NCBI RefSeq assembly: GCF_019352895.1
Contig: NZ_JAAAFX010000004.1
Location: 1,635,286-1,699,285 of the forward strand
Direction: 5' to 3'
DNA: 64,000 nt
From: Variovorax boronicumulans
GTDB lineage: Bacteria; Pseudomonadota; Gammaproteobacteria; Burkholderiales; Burkholderiaceae_C
Shown here: positions 54,543 through 62,903 of the stretch, in pieces
Layout: each line of letters begins with the position of its first letter
How positions within the stretch are numbered: the stretch's first letter is position 1
Notes under the pieces: model-generated
What the model saw: the letters and a program-made list of their open reading frames with translations, nothing else
Told to the model about the DNA's origin: nothing
The model's database searches: none
Position numbers and translations under genes: made by a program

Positions 54543-55471
54543 CGCCGTTCCTCCCGCACATAGGGTTGGCCCAGCGCGCCGGGCTCGTCGTCGGTGCCGC
54601 GGCGCGAGAGCGCGACCCACACCATCACGCCCAGCGTCACCGCATAGGGCGTCATCATCACGAAGTACTGCGGTAGCTGCACGCCGGCCGCGGCCAGCTG
54701 CGGGATCAGCGCCTCGATGCAGCCGAACAGCAGCGCACCCACCAGCGCCTTCCACGGCGACCAGCGCGCGAAGATCACCAGGCCCACCGCGATCCAGCCG
54801 CGCCCGCCGGTCATGCCCGCGATCCACAGCTTGGTGCTGACCACCGAGATGTAGGCGCCCGCCAGTCCCACCAGCGCCGAGCCCGCGAGCACCGCCGCGA
54901 AGCGCCAGGCGGTGACGCGGATGCCGGCGGCATCTGCCGCCTGCGGGTTCTCGCCCACGGCGCGCAGCCGCAGGCCGGTGGAGGTGCGCGCGAAGAACCA
55001 GGCCACCGCGCCGAAGATCGGCAGCGTGAGCCACACCATCGCGTTCTGATCGAACAGCTTGCCCACACCCGGCAACATCGACAGCGGCCACAGGCCCATC
55101 GCGCCGATGCCCGCGGTCGCGTGGTTGGTCCAGTCGGCCATCGAGCCGACCAGCGCCGTGAGCCCCTGGCAGAAGAACACCAGCGCGAGTCCGGCGATCA
55201 CCTGGTTCACGCGCAGCCAGATCACCATCACCGCGAACAGCACCGACACGACGCTGGCCGCGAGCATGGCCAGCACCAGCGACACCGCGGGCTGGCCGAT
55301 GGCGATCTGCGCGCCGATGCCCGCCAGCGCGCCGACCAGCATCAGCCCTTCGGCACCCAGCGCGAGCACGCCCGCGCGCTCGCAGATGATCAGGCCGAGC
55401 GCCGCGAGCGCATAGGGCACCGCGAAGTCCGGCGTGCTGGCGAGCCAGTTGAGGATCACGCCGCCGCTCAT
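54539..55471 (-). CDS. ABC transporter permease 2 (BMP/nucleoside type)
   Basis: 310-aa inner-membrane permease of the BPD_transp_2 family (G-V-L-A-L-G-A-E-G-L-M-L-V-G, F-F-C-Q-G-L-T-A-L-V-G, G-R-G-W-I-A-V-G-L-V-I-F). About eight to nine helices. It pairs with the next permease; both starts and stops overlap by ATGA. This family carries nucleosides, purines and related N-heterocycles together with BMP binding proteins. Confidence 0.93.
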   Translation of the reverse strand: MSGGVILNWLASTPDFAVPYALAALGLIICERAGVLALGAEGLMLVGALAGIGAQIAIGQPAVSLVLAMLAASVVSVLFAVMVIWLRVNQVIAGLALVFFCQGLTALVGSMADWTNHATAGIGAMGLWPLSMLPGVGKLFDQNAMVWLTLPIFGAVAWFFARTSTGLRLRAVGENPQAADAAGIRVTAWRFAAVLAGSALVGLAGAYISVVSTKLWIAGMTGGRGWIAVGLVIFARWSPWKALVGALLFGCIEALIPQLAAAGVQLPQYFVMMTPYAVTLGVMVWVALSRRGTDDEPGALGQPYVREERR

Positions 55472-56610
55472 TGCGCCGCCTCCCCGCCCACGCGGCGCAG
55501 CCGGTGTCGAATGAAGAAGTCGCTCGAGGCCACGCACACCACGATGAGGGCCTGGATCAGCTGCACCATCGAGAACGGCACCTGGTAGAACACCTGCAGG
55601 CTGCGGCCGGTGACGAACAGCGCCGCCACCAGCAGCGCCACCACCGTGGCGGCCAGCGGGTTGTTGCGCGCGAGAAAGGCGATGAGGATGCCCGAGAAGC
55701 CGTAGCCCTGGTAGAAGGCCTGCGTGAGCCGTCCTTCCTGCCCCGCCACCACCGCAAAGCCCGCCAGCCCGGCCATCGCGCCCGACAGCAGCACCGCGCC
55801 GTAGATGGTGCGCCGCACCGGCACACCGTTGGCATGCGCGACGCGCGGGTTGGCGTCGACGAAGCGCAGGTACAGACCCGCGCGGCTCACGCTCACCAGC
55901 CACCAGGCCAGCAGCGCCACCACGCCCGCGAGCAGGATCGAACTGCCCACGCCGCCGCCCAGTTCGGGCAGCCGCTCGAACGCACGGAACTGCGGCGAAT
56001 AGGGAAAGTTGTCCTTCGGGTCCTTCCAGCTGCCGTAGACCAGGTGCAGCAGGAAGTTGGCGGCCATGTAGTTGAGCATCAGCGTCGAGATGATCTCGTT
56101 CACGCCCAGCTTCAGCTTGAGCCACGCGGGACCCCACACCCACAGCAGGCCGCAGCCGATGGCCGCGACGAACATCAGCGGCAGCCGCAGATTCTCGGGG
56201 CCGACTTGCCACATCGAGATCGCGGTCGCGCCGATCGCGCCCCAGACCATCTGGCCTTCGAGCCCGAGGTTCCAGAAGCGCGCGCGGAAGGCGATGGCGC
56301 CGGCCAGGCCGACCAGGATCATCGGCGCGGCCTGGAACAGCACGGCGCGGAAGTTCTGGCCGTCGAGGAAGGTCTGGGTGATGAACTCGTTGGCCAGTTC
56401 GCCGGCGGGCACGCCGGCCGCCACCAGGATCGCGGCGGAGAGGCCGAAGCCCACCAGCAGCGCGGCCGCGAGGATCAGCGCCTGCCAGCGCCAGGCCATG
56501 TGCTGGCGGATCTCGAGCGCGTAGCGACGGCCCGCGAGGGGTTGCGGCGCCGGTGCGGGCGCGGCCTTGGGCGCGTGCGCCATGTCGGCGGAAAGAGACG
56601 CTTCAGCCAT
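55468..56610 (-). CDS. ABC transporter permease 1 (BMP/nucleoside type)
   Basis: 380-aa permease with a cytoplasmic N-terminal tail (Ala/Pro-rich, 1-40) and about ten membrane segments; motif R-F-W-N-L-G-L-E-G-Q-M-V-W-G-A and N-E-I-I-S-T-L-M-L-N-Y match YufP/NupB-like subunits. Its start lies inside the end of the ATPase gene (8-bp overlap), showing tight coupling in the operon. Confidence 0.93.
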   Translation of the reverse strand: MAEASLSADMAHAPKAAPAPAPQPLAGRRYALEIRQHMAWRWQALILAAALLVGFGLSAAILVAAGVPAGELANEFITQTFLDGQNFRAVLFQAAPMILVGLAGAIAFRARFWNLGLEGQMVWGAIGATAISMWQVGPENLRLPLMFVAAIGCGLLWVWGPAWLKLKLGVNEIISTLMLNYMAANFLLHLVYGSWKDPKDNFPYSPQFRAFERLPELGGGVGSSILLAGVVALLAWWLVSVSRAGLYLRFVDANPRVAHANGVPVRRTIYGAVLLSGAMAGLAGFAVVAGQEGRLTQAFYQGYGFSGILIAFLARNNPLAATVVALLVAALFVTGRSLQVFYQVPFSMVQLIQALIVVCVASSDFFIRHRLRRVGGEAAQ

Positions 56611-58129
56611 GGTCCACCATCGCCTGTCCGATCGCCTGCCGGTCGGCGGGCTGCGCGAATTCGCCGGCGATGCGCCCGCGCGTCATCACGCCCACGCGGT
56701 CGGCCAGCTGCAGCACCTCGTCGAGGTCCTCGCTGATCAGCAGCACGGCCGCGCCGGCGTCGCGCGCGGCGCGCAGCCGCGCATGCACCTCGGCACTGGC
56801 GCGCACGTCGAGGCCGCGGCTGGGGCTGTGGGCCAGCACCAGCGTCGGCGCCTTGCCGAACTCGCGCGCCAGCACCAGCTTCTGTGCGTTGCCGCCCGAC
56901 AGCAGCGCGGCCTTCTGCGCCACCGAGCGCACGCCCTGCACGTCGAAGGCGCGCACGGCGTCCTGCGTGTCGCGCTGGATCAGCTGGCGGCGCAGCCGCC
57001 ACACCGGGCCGTAGCGGCCGGTATGGACGCGGCCGATGGCGTAGTTCTCGGCCACCGACAGGCCGCCCGCGAGCGCGAGCCCGTAGCGGTCGGCCGGAAT
57101 CGCGGCGATGCCGATGCCGCGCCGCGCGGAGGCGGCCAGGGTCTTCAGGTCGCCATGGCCTTCGAGCCGGATCTCGCCTTCGGTGGCTTCGCCCGGCAGC
57201 CCCATGATCGCGCCCGCGAGTTCGCCCTGCCCGTTGCCGCCCACGCCGGCCAGGCCGTAGATCTCGCCCGCGTGCAGTTCGAGTTCGACGCCGTCGAGCA
57301 CCCGCCGGCCTTCGGGTGAAGCGGGCGTGCGCAGCCCGCGCACCGACAGGCGCACCGCACCGCGCGCCGCCTTCGCCGGCTGGAAGCCCGCGGCCGCGAC
57401 CGACTCGCCCACCGTGAGCTTCACCAGTTCGGCGACCGAGGCCTGGTCGGGCTGCAAGGTGGCCACCGTGCGGCCGCCGCGCATCACCGTCACGCGGTCG
57501 GCATAGGTCTTCACGTCGGCCATCTTGTGCGTGACCAGCACCACGGCGGCGCCCTGGCGCGCCAGGCCCTGCACCGTCTGCAGCAGGCGCGCGGCCTCCT
57601 GGTCGGTCAGCACCGCGGTGGGCTCGTCGAGGATCAGGATGCGCGCGCCCGCGAGCAGCACCTTGAGGATCTCGACGCGCTGCTGCTCGGCGATCGACAG
57701 CGCATCGACGCGCTTCGTCGGATCGATGTCGAAGCCCAGCTCCGCGGCCTTGTCGCGGATGGCGCGCTCGATCGCGCGCAGCCGCTCGCCATGGCGCTGG
57801 TACGCGGCCGGCGGCGGCGCGGTGAGCAGGATGTTCTGCGCCACCGTGAACGGCCGCACCAGCTTGAAGTGCTGGTGGACCATGCCGATGCGGTGCTTCG
57901 CCGCATCGCGCGGGCCCGCGAAGCGCACCGCGTTGTCGTCCACCAGCAGCTGGCCGGCTTCGGGCGCATAGAGCCCGGCCGCGATGTTCATCAGCGAGGA
58001 CTTGCCCGCGCCGTTCTCGCCCAGCAGGGCATGCACCTCGCCCCAGCGCGCGGCGAAGTGGGCGTCGGTCAGCGCCGCGAAGCCGTCGAAGGACTTGCGG
58101 ATGCCGGTGAGTTCGAGCGCGTTGGGCAT
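56603..58129 (-). CDS. ABC transporter ATP-binding protein, double nucleotide-binding domain (BMP type)
   Basis: 508-aa tandem ATPase. Domain 1: Walker A G-E-N-G-A-G-K-S (37-44), signature L-S-I-A-E-Q-Q-R-V-E-I-L-K, Walker B I-L-I-L-D-E-P-T-A. Domain 2 has the degenerate Walker A G-V-G-G-N-G-Q-G-E-L typical of this family and L-S-G-G-N-A-Q-K. It energises the two permeases and is encoded 3 bp after the binding-protein gene. Confidence 0.95.
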   Translation of the reverse strand: MPNALELTGIRKSFDGFAALTDAHFAARWGEVHALLGENGAGKSSLMNIAAGLYAPEAGQLLVDDNAVRFAGPRDAAKHRIGMVHQHFKLVRPFTVAQNILLTAPPPAAYQRHGERLRAIERAIRDKAAELGFDIDPTKRVDALSIAEQQRVEILKVLLAGARILILDEPTAVLTDQEAARLLQTVQGLARQGAAVVLVTHKMADVKTYADRVTVMRGGRTVATLQPDQASVAELVKLTVGESVAAAGFQPAKAARGAVRLSVRGLRTPASPEGRRVLDGVELELHAGEIYGLAGVGGNGQGELAGAIMGLPGEATEGEIRLEGHGDLKTLAASARRGIGIAAIPADRYGLALAGGLSVAENYAIGRVHTGRYGPVWRLRRQLIQRDTQDAVRAFDVQGVRSVAQKAALLSGGNAQKLVLAREFGKAPTLVLAHSPSRGLDVRASAEVHARLRAARDAGAAVLLISEDLDEVLQLADRVGVMTRGRIAGEFAQPADRQAIGQAMVDHG

Positions 58130-58132
58130 GGC

Positions 58133-59239
58133 TTACTTCTGCGTGACCACGCCCTTGACGAACCAGTCCATCTTCCACAGCTCGGCATCGGACAGCACCG
58201 CGCCCTTGGCCACGCGCTCCTTGCCGTCGCGGTCGGCCAGCGGGCCGGCGTAGACCTGCTTGCCCTTGAGGATCGCCTCGCGCTCGGCGCTGATGAGCGC
58301 GGCCTTGTCCTTGGGCACGGCCGGGCCGAAGCCCGCGATGTCGGTGCCGCCGTCCTTCATCTCGATGAAGGCGCCGTATTGCGCGGGCTTCCAGCCGCCC
58401 GCGATGACCTTCTTGAGCTCGGGCACGAGGAAGCGGTCCCACACCCACACCGACGAGCACAGCGTGGCCTTGGGCGCGAACTGGCGCAGGTCGCGGTGGT
58501 GGCCGGTGCCGTACACGCCGCGCTCCTGCGCGACGATCTGCGGCGTCGGGCTGTCGACGTGCTGGCCGATCACGTCGGCGCCCTGGTCGATCAGCGCGGC
58601 GGCGGCGGCGCGCTCCTTGATGGGGTCGTTCCAGGCGCCGGTGTAGATCACGTTGACGGTCGCGTTCGGGTTCACCTTCTGCGCGCCCAGCGCGAAGGCG
58701 TTGACGGTCCAGTTCACCACGCCGAAGGGGTTGGCCGCCACGAAGCCCAGCTTGCCGGTCTTCGAGGCCGCGCCGGCCGCCATGCCGCACAGGTACTGGC
58801 TCTCGTAGGTGCGGCCGTAGAAGGACTCGAGGTTGGCGCCGTTGGTGGTGCCCGAGCCGTTGAGGAAGGCCACGTCGGGGTACTTGGCCGCCAGGTCCTT
58901 GAAGCTGTCGGAGTAGCCGAAGGCGGTGCCGATCACGATGTTGGCGCCGCGCTGGATGAACTTCTCGGCCGCGGGCTTGATGGCGGACGCGTCTTCGGGC
59001 ACGTTCTCGACGAACTGGATCTTCTGGCCGAGCTCCTTCTCGATCTTCACCCGCGCCTCGTCGAAGGCCTGGGTCCAGCCGCCGTCGTTCTTCGGGCCGA
59101 AGTAGAGCATCGCGATCTTCGGCTTGTCCTTGAGCGTGAAGCCGTCGGCGGCCGCGGCGGGCAGCGTGGTGAAGACGGCGCCGCCGGCCACGAGGCCCAT
59201 CGCGAGGCCCAGGCCGGGAGTGAGGGTGCGCAACTGCAT
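58133..59239 (-). CDS. BMP family ABC substrate-binding protein
   Basis: 368-aa PnrA/Med-type binding protein. Signal peptide to about residue 31 (T-L-P-A-A-A-A-D). The mature part has K-P-K-I-A-M-L-Y-F-G-P-K-N-D-G-G-W-T-Q-A (ligand pocket), A-F-G-Y-S-D and G-Q-H-V-D-S-P-T. Members bind purine or pyrimidine nucleosides and related compounds. It starts at 59239 with AAGGTAG upstream behind a C/T-rich leader. Confidence 0.93.
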   Translation of the reverse strand: MQLRTLTPGLGLAMGLVAGGAVFTTLPAAAADGFTLKDKPKIAMLYFGPKNDGGWTQAFDEARVKIEKELGQKIQFVENVPEDASAIKPAAEKFIQRGANIVIGTAFGYSDSFKDLAAKYPDVAFLNGSGTTNGANLESFYGRTYESQYLCGMAAGAASKTGKLGFVAANPFGVVNWTVNAFALGAQKVNPNATVNVIYTGAWNDPIKERAAAAALIDQGADVIGQHVDSPTPQIVAQERGVYGTGHHRDLRQFAPKATLCSSVWVWDRFLVPELKKVIAGGWKPAQYGAFIEMKDGGTDIAGFGPAVPKDKAALISAEREAILKGKQVYAGPLADRDGKERVAKGAVLSDAELWKMDWFVKGVVTQK

Positions 59240-59298
59240 GGAACTACCTTTGGAGAGAGGCTGGGAGGAAGGGAAGGAAAAGACCGGTGCAGCGCGCG

Positions 59299-59685
59299 TC
59301 ACATCATGAAGTTGATGCGGAACACATTGCCTTCGGGGTCGAGCAGCACCGACTGGTACCAGTGGTAGTAGGTGACGTAGGGCGCCTTGACCAGCGTGGC
59401 GCCGGCCTCCAGCGCGACAGGCACCATCCGGTCGACCTCGGCCTGGCTGTCGACGTCGATGTTCAGCAGGAACTTGACGCCGCGCGTGTCGGAGAACTCG
59501 GCCAGGTGCAGCAGCTCATAGGCGTCGAGCGCGTTGAAGCCCAGGCTGGACTTGCCGGTGTCCAGCCCGCGGAAGATCGGCGAGCGGATCGCCTCGATCT
59601 CGGCGAAGCCGAACACGCGCTGGTAGAAGCCGCTGAGCGCGACCACGTCCTTGGCGAAGACGTTGACGTAGGAAAGATGCGCCAT
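59299..59685 (-). CDS. VOC (glyoxalase-fold) family protein
   Basis: 128-aa protein with paired beta-alpha-beta modules: V-N-V-F-A-K-D-V-V-A-L-S-G-F-Y at the N-terminus and S-V-L-L-D-P-E-G-N-V-F-R-I-N at the C-terminus. Canonical metal ligands are not obvious. It follows the Fe(II) oxygenase by 4 bp, so it belongs to the RutR-flanked operon; it could bind or isomerise the oxygenase product (inference). Confidence 0.88.
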   Translation of the reverse strand: MAHLSYVNVFAKDVVALSGFYQRVFGFAEIEAIRSPIFRGLDTGKSSLGFNALDAYELLHLAEFSDTRGVKFLLNIDVDSQAEVDRMVPVALEAGATLVKAPYVTYYHWYQSVLLDPEGNVFRINFMM

Positions 59686-59689
59686 GGCG

Positions 59690-60691
59690 TCAGGCCGTCA
59701 CCTTGGTGCCGCCGAAAGTCGTCTGCTTGACGAACTTGGAGGTCAGGTGGTCGCCCGAGCTGATCGGCGCGTACTTGGGCTGTTCGCCCGGCGCGAGGCA
59801 GCTGGGCAGGCACTCGACCATCGCGTCGTAGTTGGGCTGGTGGAAGAACACCAGCGACTGGCGGCGGTTGGTGCTCGCCACCTCGAAGGGCGGGTTGGTC
59901 ACGCGGTGCAGCGTGGAGACCCACTGGTCGTTGGTCCACTGCATCATCAGGTCGGCGATGTTCACCACCAGCCCGCCCTCGACCTGCGGCACGTCGACCC
60001 ACTGGCCGGCCTTGTTGAACACCTGCAGGCCCTTGTCGTCGGGCAGCACGATGGTGAGGCTGCCGTAGTCGCTGTGCGCGCCCGCGCGCAGCTGCCCCGG
60101 CAAGGGCTGCTCGCGCTGCGGCGGGTAGCTCAGCACGCGGAACATGCTGATGTGCGCGTCGATCTTGTCGTCGAAGAAGGTCTCGGGCAGCGAGAGGCCG
60201 AGCGCGAAGATGCGCATCAGCGAGCGCGAGAGATCGCTCATGGCCTCGAAGTACGCCTCGTAGGCTTCGCGGAAGCCCTCGATGGGCGGCCAGCTGTTGG
60301 GCTCGAAGTGCGGGCCGGCGGCGGGGCCGCGGTGGTAGTCGTCGTCGGGCACGTTCGACGGGCCGATCGAGAACGACTCCTTGAGGTCGCCGGGCGCCAC
60401 CTCCTCGAGGCTGTACGAGAGGCCTTCCTCGCCGACCGCGCTGTAGCCGCGCACCGCGTCTTCGCGCGGCCGGTCGACCTTGCGCTTCTCGGCCAGCGGC
60501 AGCTCGAAGAACCGGCGCGAGAGCGAGGACACGCGCTCGATCAGCCCCGGCGCGATGCCGTGGTGGGTGATGACGAGAAAGCCGATGCTTCGGCAGGCCT
60601 CGTCGACTTGTCTCGCGACCGCCGACTTGCCTTCGGCGCTGCCCTCGAAGTAGGGCGCGAGATCGATGATGGGAACGGACAACAGGGTCAT
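59690..60691 (-). CDS. Isopenicillin-N-synthase-fold Fe(II)-dependent oxygenase
   Basis: 333-aa oxygenase. Double-stranded beta-helix ligands are visible: H206-x-D208 (A-H-S-D-Y-G-S), H262 (S-T-L-H-R-V), and R277-x-S279 for the 2-oxoacid carboxylate. N-terminal DIOX_N is recognisable (V-P-I-I-D-L-A and G-F-L-V-I-T-H-H-G). Eukaryotic relatives include thymine 7-hydroxylase and nucleoside hydroxylases. First gene of the importer operon, with a sigma-54 promoter and RutR-like box upstream. Substrate unassigned; a pyrimidine or nucleoside is my leading guess. Confidence 0.92.
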   Translation of the reverse strand: MTLLSVPIIDLAPYFEGSAEGKSAVARQVDEACRSIGFLVITHHGIAPGLIERVSSLSRRFFELPLAEKRKVDRPREDAVRGYSAVGEEGLSYSLEEVAPGDLKESFSIGPSNVPDDDYHRGPAAGPHFEPNSWPPIEGFREAYEAYFEAMSDLSRSLMRIFALGLSLPETFFDDKIDAHISMFRVLSYPPQREQPLPGQLRAGAHSDYGSLTIVLPDDKGLQVFNKAGQWVDVPQVEGGLVVNIADLMMQWTNDQWVSTLHRVTNPPFEVASTNRRQSLVFFHQPNYDAMVECLPSCLAPGEQPKYAPISSGDHLTSKFVKQTTFGGTKVTA

Positions 60692-60726
60692 GGCGACTTC
60701 CTCATGGACGCATTCATTCAGGGGAC

Positions 60727-60741
60727 TGGCACGCCTTTCGC
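60727..60741 (+). promoter_or_regulatory. Near-consensus sigma-54 site toward rutR
   Basis: TGGCAC-N5-TCGC on the plus strand, one mismatch from TGGCAC-N5-TTGC, with GG and GC 12 bp apart. It points at rutR, 182 bp away. A one-mismatch match can occur by chance, so this is tentative. Confidence 0.35.
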
Positions 60742-60743
60742 CA

Positions 60744-60759
60744 TGCAACGTCTGTGCCA
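60744..60759 (-). promoter_or_regulatory. Sigma-54 (-24/-12) promoter for the oxygenase-importer operon
   Basis: Read on the minus strand, TGGCACAGACGTTGCA matches the consensus TGGCAC-N5-TTGCW without mismatch. The predicted start point near 60732 leaves a ~40-nt leader to the oxygenase ATG at 60691. Possible activator half-sites (TGCACC/GGTGC) occur 70-135 bp upstream. Confidence 0.8.
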
Positions 60760-60760
60760 G

Positions 60761-60778
60761 TTGGACCAAATGGACAAA
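60761..60778. promoter_or_regulatory. RutR-box-like dyad
   Basis: TTGGACCAAATGGACAAA is an imperfect inverted repeat (6 of 8 positions pair around AA) resembling the E. coli RutR site TTGACCANNTGGTCAA. It lies 1 bp upstream of the minus-strand -24 element and 144 bp before rutR. Confidence 0.65.
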
Positions 60779-60922
60779 TCGCTTTTTCCGCGTCAGGCTG
60801 GTGCACCGCGGGGCCCTCCGCCGGCCTCGCATGACGCAAGTCGATGCACCGCGGCCTTACAGTGGTGCGTGCTTCGCGCATCGACGCGGATGACGACGAA
60901 GAAAAGAGAACAGAGAGGAAAG

Positions 60923-61633
60923 ATGCCGAAGACCAAGGCGCTGGCCGCAGCCAGCAGCAACACCGAGCCCCCCGCGGCGCGCAAGCGCGCCAAGCCGGCG
61001 GTGCGCAGCCCGTCGTCCGTGAGCCGGCGGCTGCGCCAGATCGAGGACAAGCGCAGCGCGATCCTCGGCGCGGCGCTAGGGCTGTTCTCGCGCTTCGGCC
61101 TGCACGGCACCTCGATCGACCAGGTGGCGGCGCGCGCCGACGTGTCGAAGAGCAACCTGCTCTACTACTTCGCCAACAAGGAGGAGCTCTACGTCAACGT
61201 GCTGCGCGACCTGCTCGCGCTGTGGCTCGAACCGCTGCGCGGCTTCAGCGCCGAGCAGGACCCGGCCGAGGCCATCGGCGGCTACATCCGGCGCAAGCTG
61301 GTGGTGTCGCGCGACCGGCCCGACGCGTCGCGGTTGTTCTGCCTGGAAATGATCCAGGGCGCACCGCTGCTGCGCGACGAGCTGGACCGCGAGCTGCGCG
61401 CGCTGGTGGAGAAGAAGTCGGAAGTGATCCGCGCCTGGATCGAGGCCGGCAAGCTGGCGCCCGTCGATGCGCACCATCTGATCTTCGCGCTGTGGGCGGT
61501 AACGCAGCACTACGCCGATTTCGCCGTGCAGGTGCAGGCACTGACGGGGCGCACGCTGGAAGATGCAGCCTTCTTCGAGCAGACGGTGGAGAACGTGCAG
61601 CGCATCGTGCTGCAGGGCATCGCGCCGCGTTGA
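60923..61633 (+). CDS. rutR: Pyrimidine-responsive regulator RutR
   Basis: 236-aa TetR-family regulator. An Ala/Lys-rich N-terminal tail (1-35) is followed by the helix-turn-helix (I-L-G-A-A-L-G-L-F-S-R-F-G-L-H-G-T-S and V-S-K-S-N-L-L-Y-Y-F-A-N-K). The ligand domain matches E. coli RutR closely: S-R-L-F-C-L-E-M, G-A-P-L-L-R-D-E-L, G-K-L-A-P-V-D, T-Q-H-Y-A-D-F-A and Q-T-V-E-N-V-Q-R-I. RutR releases DNA when uracil or thymine binds. The ATG has GAGAGG upstream. Convergent with the rut genes and divergent from the oxygenase operon. Confidence 0.94.
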   Translation: MPKTKALAAASSNTEPPAARKRAKPAVRSPSSVSRRLRQIEDKRSAILGAALGLFSRFGLHGTSIDQVAARADVSKSNLLYYFANKEELYVNVLRDLLALWLEPLRGFSAEQDPAEAIGGYIRRKLVVSRDRPDASRLFCLEMIQGAPLLRDELDRELRALVEKKSEVIRAWIEAGKLAPVDAHHLIFALWAVTQHYADFAVQVQALTGRTLEDAAFFEQTVENVQRIVLQGIAPR

Positions 61634-61641
61634 GACTTTCC

Positions 61642-61743
61642 TTGCTCCCTCCCCCGCTGAGGGAGGGCCGGGGTGGGGGCCGGCGGCGCATCCATAGAGC
61701 GCCTGCCCCCATCCCAGCCTTCCCCCAGCGGGGGAAGGAGCAA
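61642..61743. repeat. BIME-like paired inverted repeat between rutR and rutF
   Basis: Two 39-nt units, 61642-61680 and 61705-61743, are inverted copies of each other with about five mismatches, separated by 24 nt. Each has its own hairpin (CCCTCC...GGAGGG in the left unit). It lies between two convergent genes and could end both transcripts or stabilise their 3' ends. Confidence 0.85.
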
Positions 61744-61744
61744 T

Positions 61745-62293
61745 TCAGTGCTGCGCCGGCGCCGCAATCTCGTGGTACCGCCGGTCGAAGTAGATCAAGC
61801 CCTGTGCCGCCCCCCCGATCGCGATCGCCACCGCCTCGCAGAACAGCACGTCATGCGTGCCCGCGCTCGTCGCATGCACCACGCGGCAGTCGAAGGACAC
61901 GGCCGCGTCCTCGAGCATCGGCGAGCCGGTGGTCTTGGGGTGCCAGCGGCCGGCGGCGAAGCGTTCGTCCATCGGCGTCTTGCCGCCGAACAGTGCGGAC
62001 AGCGCCTGGTGCCCCGCGGCCAGCACGTTCACGCACAGCACGCCGTTGGCCCTGAACGCCGGGTACACCGAAGCCGATCGGTTCAGGCACACCAGCAGCG
62101 TCGGCGGCTCGTCGGTCACGCTGCACACGGCCGAGGCGGTGAAGCCGGCGCGGCCCGCCGGGCCGTCGGTGGTGATGATGTTCACCGCCGCGCCCAGGCG
62201 CGCCATCGCGTTGCGGTAGTCGGCCTTGGGCAGGCCGGGCGGCAGGCCGGCGGGGTTCGGCGAAGAAGCATGGGAGGCCATGGCGTTGAGCAT
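61745..62293 (-). CDS. rutF: Flavin reductase RutF
   Basis: 182-aa flavin reductase-like protein supplying reduced FMN to RutA. Core: [43 protein letters not shown] and F-C-E-A-V-A-I. Starts at 62293 or 62281 are both possible; neither has a strong ribosome-binding site. It is the last rut gene before the repeat; a rutG uracil permease does not follow. Confidence 0.92.
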   Translation of the reverse strand: MLNAMASHASSPNPAGLPPGLPKADYRNAMARLGAAVNIITTDGPAGRAGFTASAVCSVTDEPPTLLVCLNRSASVYPAFRANGVLCVNVLAAGHQALSALFGGKTPMDERFAAGRWHPKTTGSPMLEDAAVSFDCRVVHATSAGTHDVLFCEAVAIAIGGAAQGLIYFDRRYHEIAAPAQH

Positions 62294-62306
62294 GGGAAGG
62301 ACTCGT

Positions 62307-62903
62307 TCAGGCCAGCATGCAGGCTTCGTCGAAGGGCAGGCGCGGCAGGCGCCCGAACACCTTCGACGCGTCGCCGTGGCCGAGGTTGATGAGGAAGTTG
62401 ACGGTCCAGTCGCTGCCCTCGAAGAAGGCGGCATCGACCTTGGCCTTGTCGAAACCCGACATCGGGCCCGCGTCGAGGCCCACCGCGCGTGCGGCCAGCA
62501 GCAGGTAGCCGGCCTGCAGGCTCGCGTTGCGGAAAGCCGTCTCGTGTGCGGCCTCGGGGCTGCCGGTGAACCAGCTGCGCGCATCGGCGTGCGGGAACAA
62601 GGTGGGCAGCTGGTCGTAGAACCTGCGGTCCCAGGCGGCGATCACGGTGACGGGCGCGCGCAGGGTCTTGTCCAGGTTGCCCTTGGACAGCGCGGGCGCC
62701 AGGCGCTGCTTGCCCTCGGGCGTGCGCACGAACACGAAGCGCGCGGGCGAACAGTTGGCCGAGGTCGGGCCCAGGCTCGCGAGCGCATAGACCTGCTGCA
62801 GTTGCGCGTCGGTGACGGGTTCGTCGGTCCAGCCGTTGTGGCTGCGTGCGGCGGTGAAGAGCTGCGCGAGCGCGGCGTCGTCGAGTGTGGAAGGGGTGGT
62901 CAT
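62307..62903 (-). CDS. rutE: Malonic semialdehyde reductase RutE
   Basis: 198-aa nitroreductase-fold protein. Signatures: [23 protein letters not shown], and [14 protein letters not shown]. In the rut pathway it reduces toxic malonic semialdehyde to 3-hydroxypropionate. It overlaps rutD (ATGA) and is 13 bp before rutF. Confidence 0.95.
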   Translation of the reverse strand: MTTPSTLDDAALAQLFTAARSHNGWTDEPVTDAQLQQVYALASLGPTSANCSPARFVFVRTPEGKQRLAPALSKGNLDKTLRAPVTVIAAWDRRFYDQLPTLFPHADARSWFTGSPEAAHETAFRNASLQAGYLLLAARAVGLDAGPMSGFDKAKVDAAFFEGSDWTVNFLINLGHGDASKVFGRLPRLPFDEACMLA

